From assembly GCA_020633515.1 (NCBI GenBank), contig JACKDM010000030.1:1-56834 (forward strand): a stretch of DNA of 56,834 nt, given 5' to 3'. The notes beneath the pieces were generated by a model. That model was not told where the DNA came from. It saw nothing but the letters and a program-made list of their open reading frames with translations, and made no database searches. Of this stretch, positions 55,700 through 56,834 are shown piece by piece. This DNA is from Myxococcales bacterium (GTDB lineage: Bacteria > Myxococcota > Bradymonadia > UBA7976 > UBA1532). Positions within the stretch are counted from its first letter, which is position 1; every line of letters begins with the position of its first letter. A program made the translations under genes and the position numbers.

Positions 55700-56834
55700 T
55701 CAGAAGGCATGGGCGCCGTGGGCGCCGACGAGGAGCTCGAGGGCGACGATGACACCGTTGACGGGCTCGGCGAGCGGGCCGCCGCGGTCGTGGTTGTATT
55801 GCAGGCGGAGGCGCGAGAAGTGCGAGGGCGTGTAGGTGAGCTGCGCGCTCGCGCGGTGGCGGCCGCTCTGCCATTCGGGGTCGAGGGGGTCGTCGGCGAG
55901 GCCGGAGACATAACCGTAGCGCAGGCCGGTGGCCCAGAGCGGCGAGAGGGTCCAGACGAGCTGCGCCTGGCCGCCGTGGTCGGCGAGGCGGTCGAAGGGG
56001 ACCTCGCGGGTGCGGTAGAGCGCCTCGACGAGCAGCGCGAGGCTCGCGCGGTCGGGGTCGGTGGGGCGGCGGAAGTGGAGGTAGAGATCGGTGCCGTAGA
56101 TCTCGGTGCGGTTGCCCTGGCCGGTCGAGTTGGGGCCGAGCTGCGCGGAGAGCCCCCAGGCGAGCGAGAGCGCGGGGCCGAGCGCGAAGAACTGTTTGAT
56201 GGCGGTGGTATAGAGCAGGTCGGCCGGCGTCTCGATGGGGAGCGCGTCGCCGCCGTGGAAGCTGCGGGCGCAGCACTCGCCGGTGGCGTGGGTGGCGCTC
56301 GCGACGAGCTCGACGTACCACGGGAGCGGGCTGAGCCAGGAGAGCTCGACGCCGAGGCCGCGGCTGCCCTCACCGCCGAAGAACTTGCCGTTGACGAGCG
56401 GCTGGTCGGCGAAGTGCCACGCGTGGGGGTGGGTGGCGTTGTGGCGGCCGAAGCGGGTGAGGAACTGCCCGGCGCGGAGCTGGAGGCCGGCGGGGAGCGC
56501 GAGGGTGGTGCCGTAGGCTTCTTCGACCTCGACGCCGAACTCGGCGAAGACGAGGTTGGCGTCGAGGCGGAAGTACGGGTCGACGTTGGCGCCGGCGTGC
56601 AGCTCGAGCTGCTGGAGGGTGAAGCCGGTGTCCTGCGGGTCGTGGGCGCCGCTCTGCGCGGGGGTGGCGTCGAAGGCGGCGGCGGCGGCGTCGAGGATGA
56701 GCGAGATGTCGAGGAGCCCGCCGCCCGCGGCTGGGGCTGCGATCGGGGCGGGGAGAGGTGCGGGCGGTGCGTCGGTGGCGGGGGTGTCGGCGGTGTCGGC
56801 GGCGGCGAGGTCGGCGGCGAGCGCGGCGTCGAGC
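55700..56834 (-). CDS. Outer-membrane beta-barrel protein of the zinc uptake operon (5' end outside window)
   Basis: The frame is open from the right edge to a stop at 55700-55702, giving 377 residues with no N-terminus. After an Ala/Pro/Thr-rich segment (ATDAPPAPLPAPIAAPAA) come alternating amphipathic strands: DISLILDAAAAAFDA, LQQLELHAGANVDPYFRLDA, LRAGQFLTRFGRHNATHPHA, HRASAQLTYTPSHFSRLRLQ and a last strand GVIVALELLVGAHGAHAF. This matches putative zinc-regulated outer-membrane proteins encoded next to znuABC. It should let metal or a metal complex cross the outer membrane. Several long ORFs on this strand in other frames are shadows of it. Confidence 0.82.
   Translation of the reverse strand, partial: LDAALAADLAAADTADTPATDAPPAPLPAPIAAPAAGGGLLDISLILDAAAAAFDATPAQSGAHDPQDTGFTLQQLELHAGANVDPYFRLDANLVFAEFGVEVEEAYGTTLALPAGLQLRAGQFLTRFGRHNATHPHAWHFADQPLVNGKFFGGEGSRGLGVELSWLSPLPWYVELVASATHATGECCARSFHGGDALPIETPADLLYTTAIKQFFALGPALSLAWGLSAQLGPNSTGQGNRTEIYGTDLYLHFRRPTDPDRASLALLVEALYRTREVPFDRLADHGGQAQLVWTLSPLWATGLRYGYVSGLADDPLDPEWQSGRHRASAQLTYTPSHFSRLRLQYNHDRGGPLAEPVNGVIVALELLVGAHGAHAF

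Noticed and set aside
54790..56373. Upstream in-frame extension of ZnuA to 527 residues
   Set aside because: The extension is Ser/Arg/Pro-rich and overlaps the outer-membrane barrel gene in another frame; the signal peptide begins at ATG 55692.

Overview
The window is very GC-rich DNA of a Gram-negative, aerobically respiring bacterium. The best guess is a member of the Myxococcota or a related former deltaproteobacterial lineage. Reasons: an LpxC gene (lipid A outer membrane), alternative complex III plus a caa3-type oxidase, a giant Ser/Thr kinase carrying sulfatase-modifying-factor (SUMF1/FGE) modules, several lipoproteins with Asp/Pro-rich linkers, and strong C preference at third codon positions. 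That assignment is inference; no rRNA or tRNA gene is present. The C/G bias at codon position 3 makes antisense and shifted frames stay open for kilobases, so many long ORFs are shadows.

Layout. 1-3240: the N-terminal 559 residues of a fused isobutyryl-CoA mutase (icmF, minus, cut by the left edge), divergent from an NtrC-type sigma-54 activator. 3501-16409: a tight respiratory operon, actA-actB-actC-actD-actE-actF, a small membrane protein, a SCO copper chaperone and coxB-coxA-coxC-coxD, moving electrons from quinol through ACIII to a caa3 oxidase. coxD has a repetitive tail that loses frame in 17-bp repeats and is followed by a 580-bp low-complexity stretch. 16993-18742: a PH-like membrane protein convergent with a TolA-like lipoprotein. 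18906-21017: a fused alpha/beta 2-oxoacid dehydrogenase E1. 21054-26303: a 1,749-residue protein of order pseudokinase-SUMF1-kinase-coiled coil-SUMF1. 26400-31169: a double cyclic-nucleotide-binding-domain protein, then CDP-alcohol phosphotransferase, nucleotidyltransferase, BoxD-like aldehyde dehydrogenase and hotdog thioesterase, mostly coupled by 4-nt overlaps. 31198-32691 (minus): an Rpn-family nuclease with a GIE-repeat and a small membrane protein. 32945-35601: dusA and an AidB-like acyl-CoA dehydrogenase. 35621-37202 (minus): a SUMF1 lipoprotein and a TPR membrane protein. 37237-40304: lpxC, a small lipoprotein, a sigma factor and its zinc-finger/PEGA anti-sigma partner. 40364-45824: an OPT transporter, a Uma2 nuclease and the DUF2868/DUF3482 GTPase pair. 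45912-51792: two exported lipoproteins, a CotH/lamin-tail protein and a Cys-repeat M23 peptidase whose 5' part is frame-disrupted. 51895-56834 (minus): a zinc-type uptake operon with an outer-membrane protein (cut by the right edge), ZnuA, two uncharacterised metal-site lipoproteins, ZnuC and ZnuB.

The strongest candidates for new biology are the duplicated kinase/SUMF1 protein, the zinc operon with two novel lipoproteins (one with a CxxCHxxHCHC motif), and the cytidylyl/phospho-alcohol transfer genes coupled to an aldehyde dehydrogenase and a thioesterase. Three genes or operons (act/cox, the PH-like protein, the 38.1-kb lipoprotein) share a promoter-like pattern of TTG, 17-bp spacing and an extended -10 ending ACAA(G/C).
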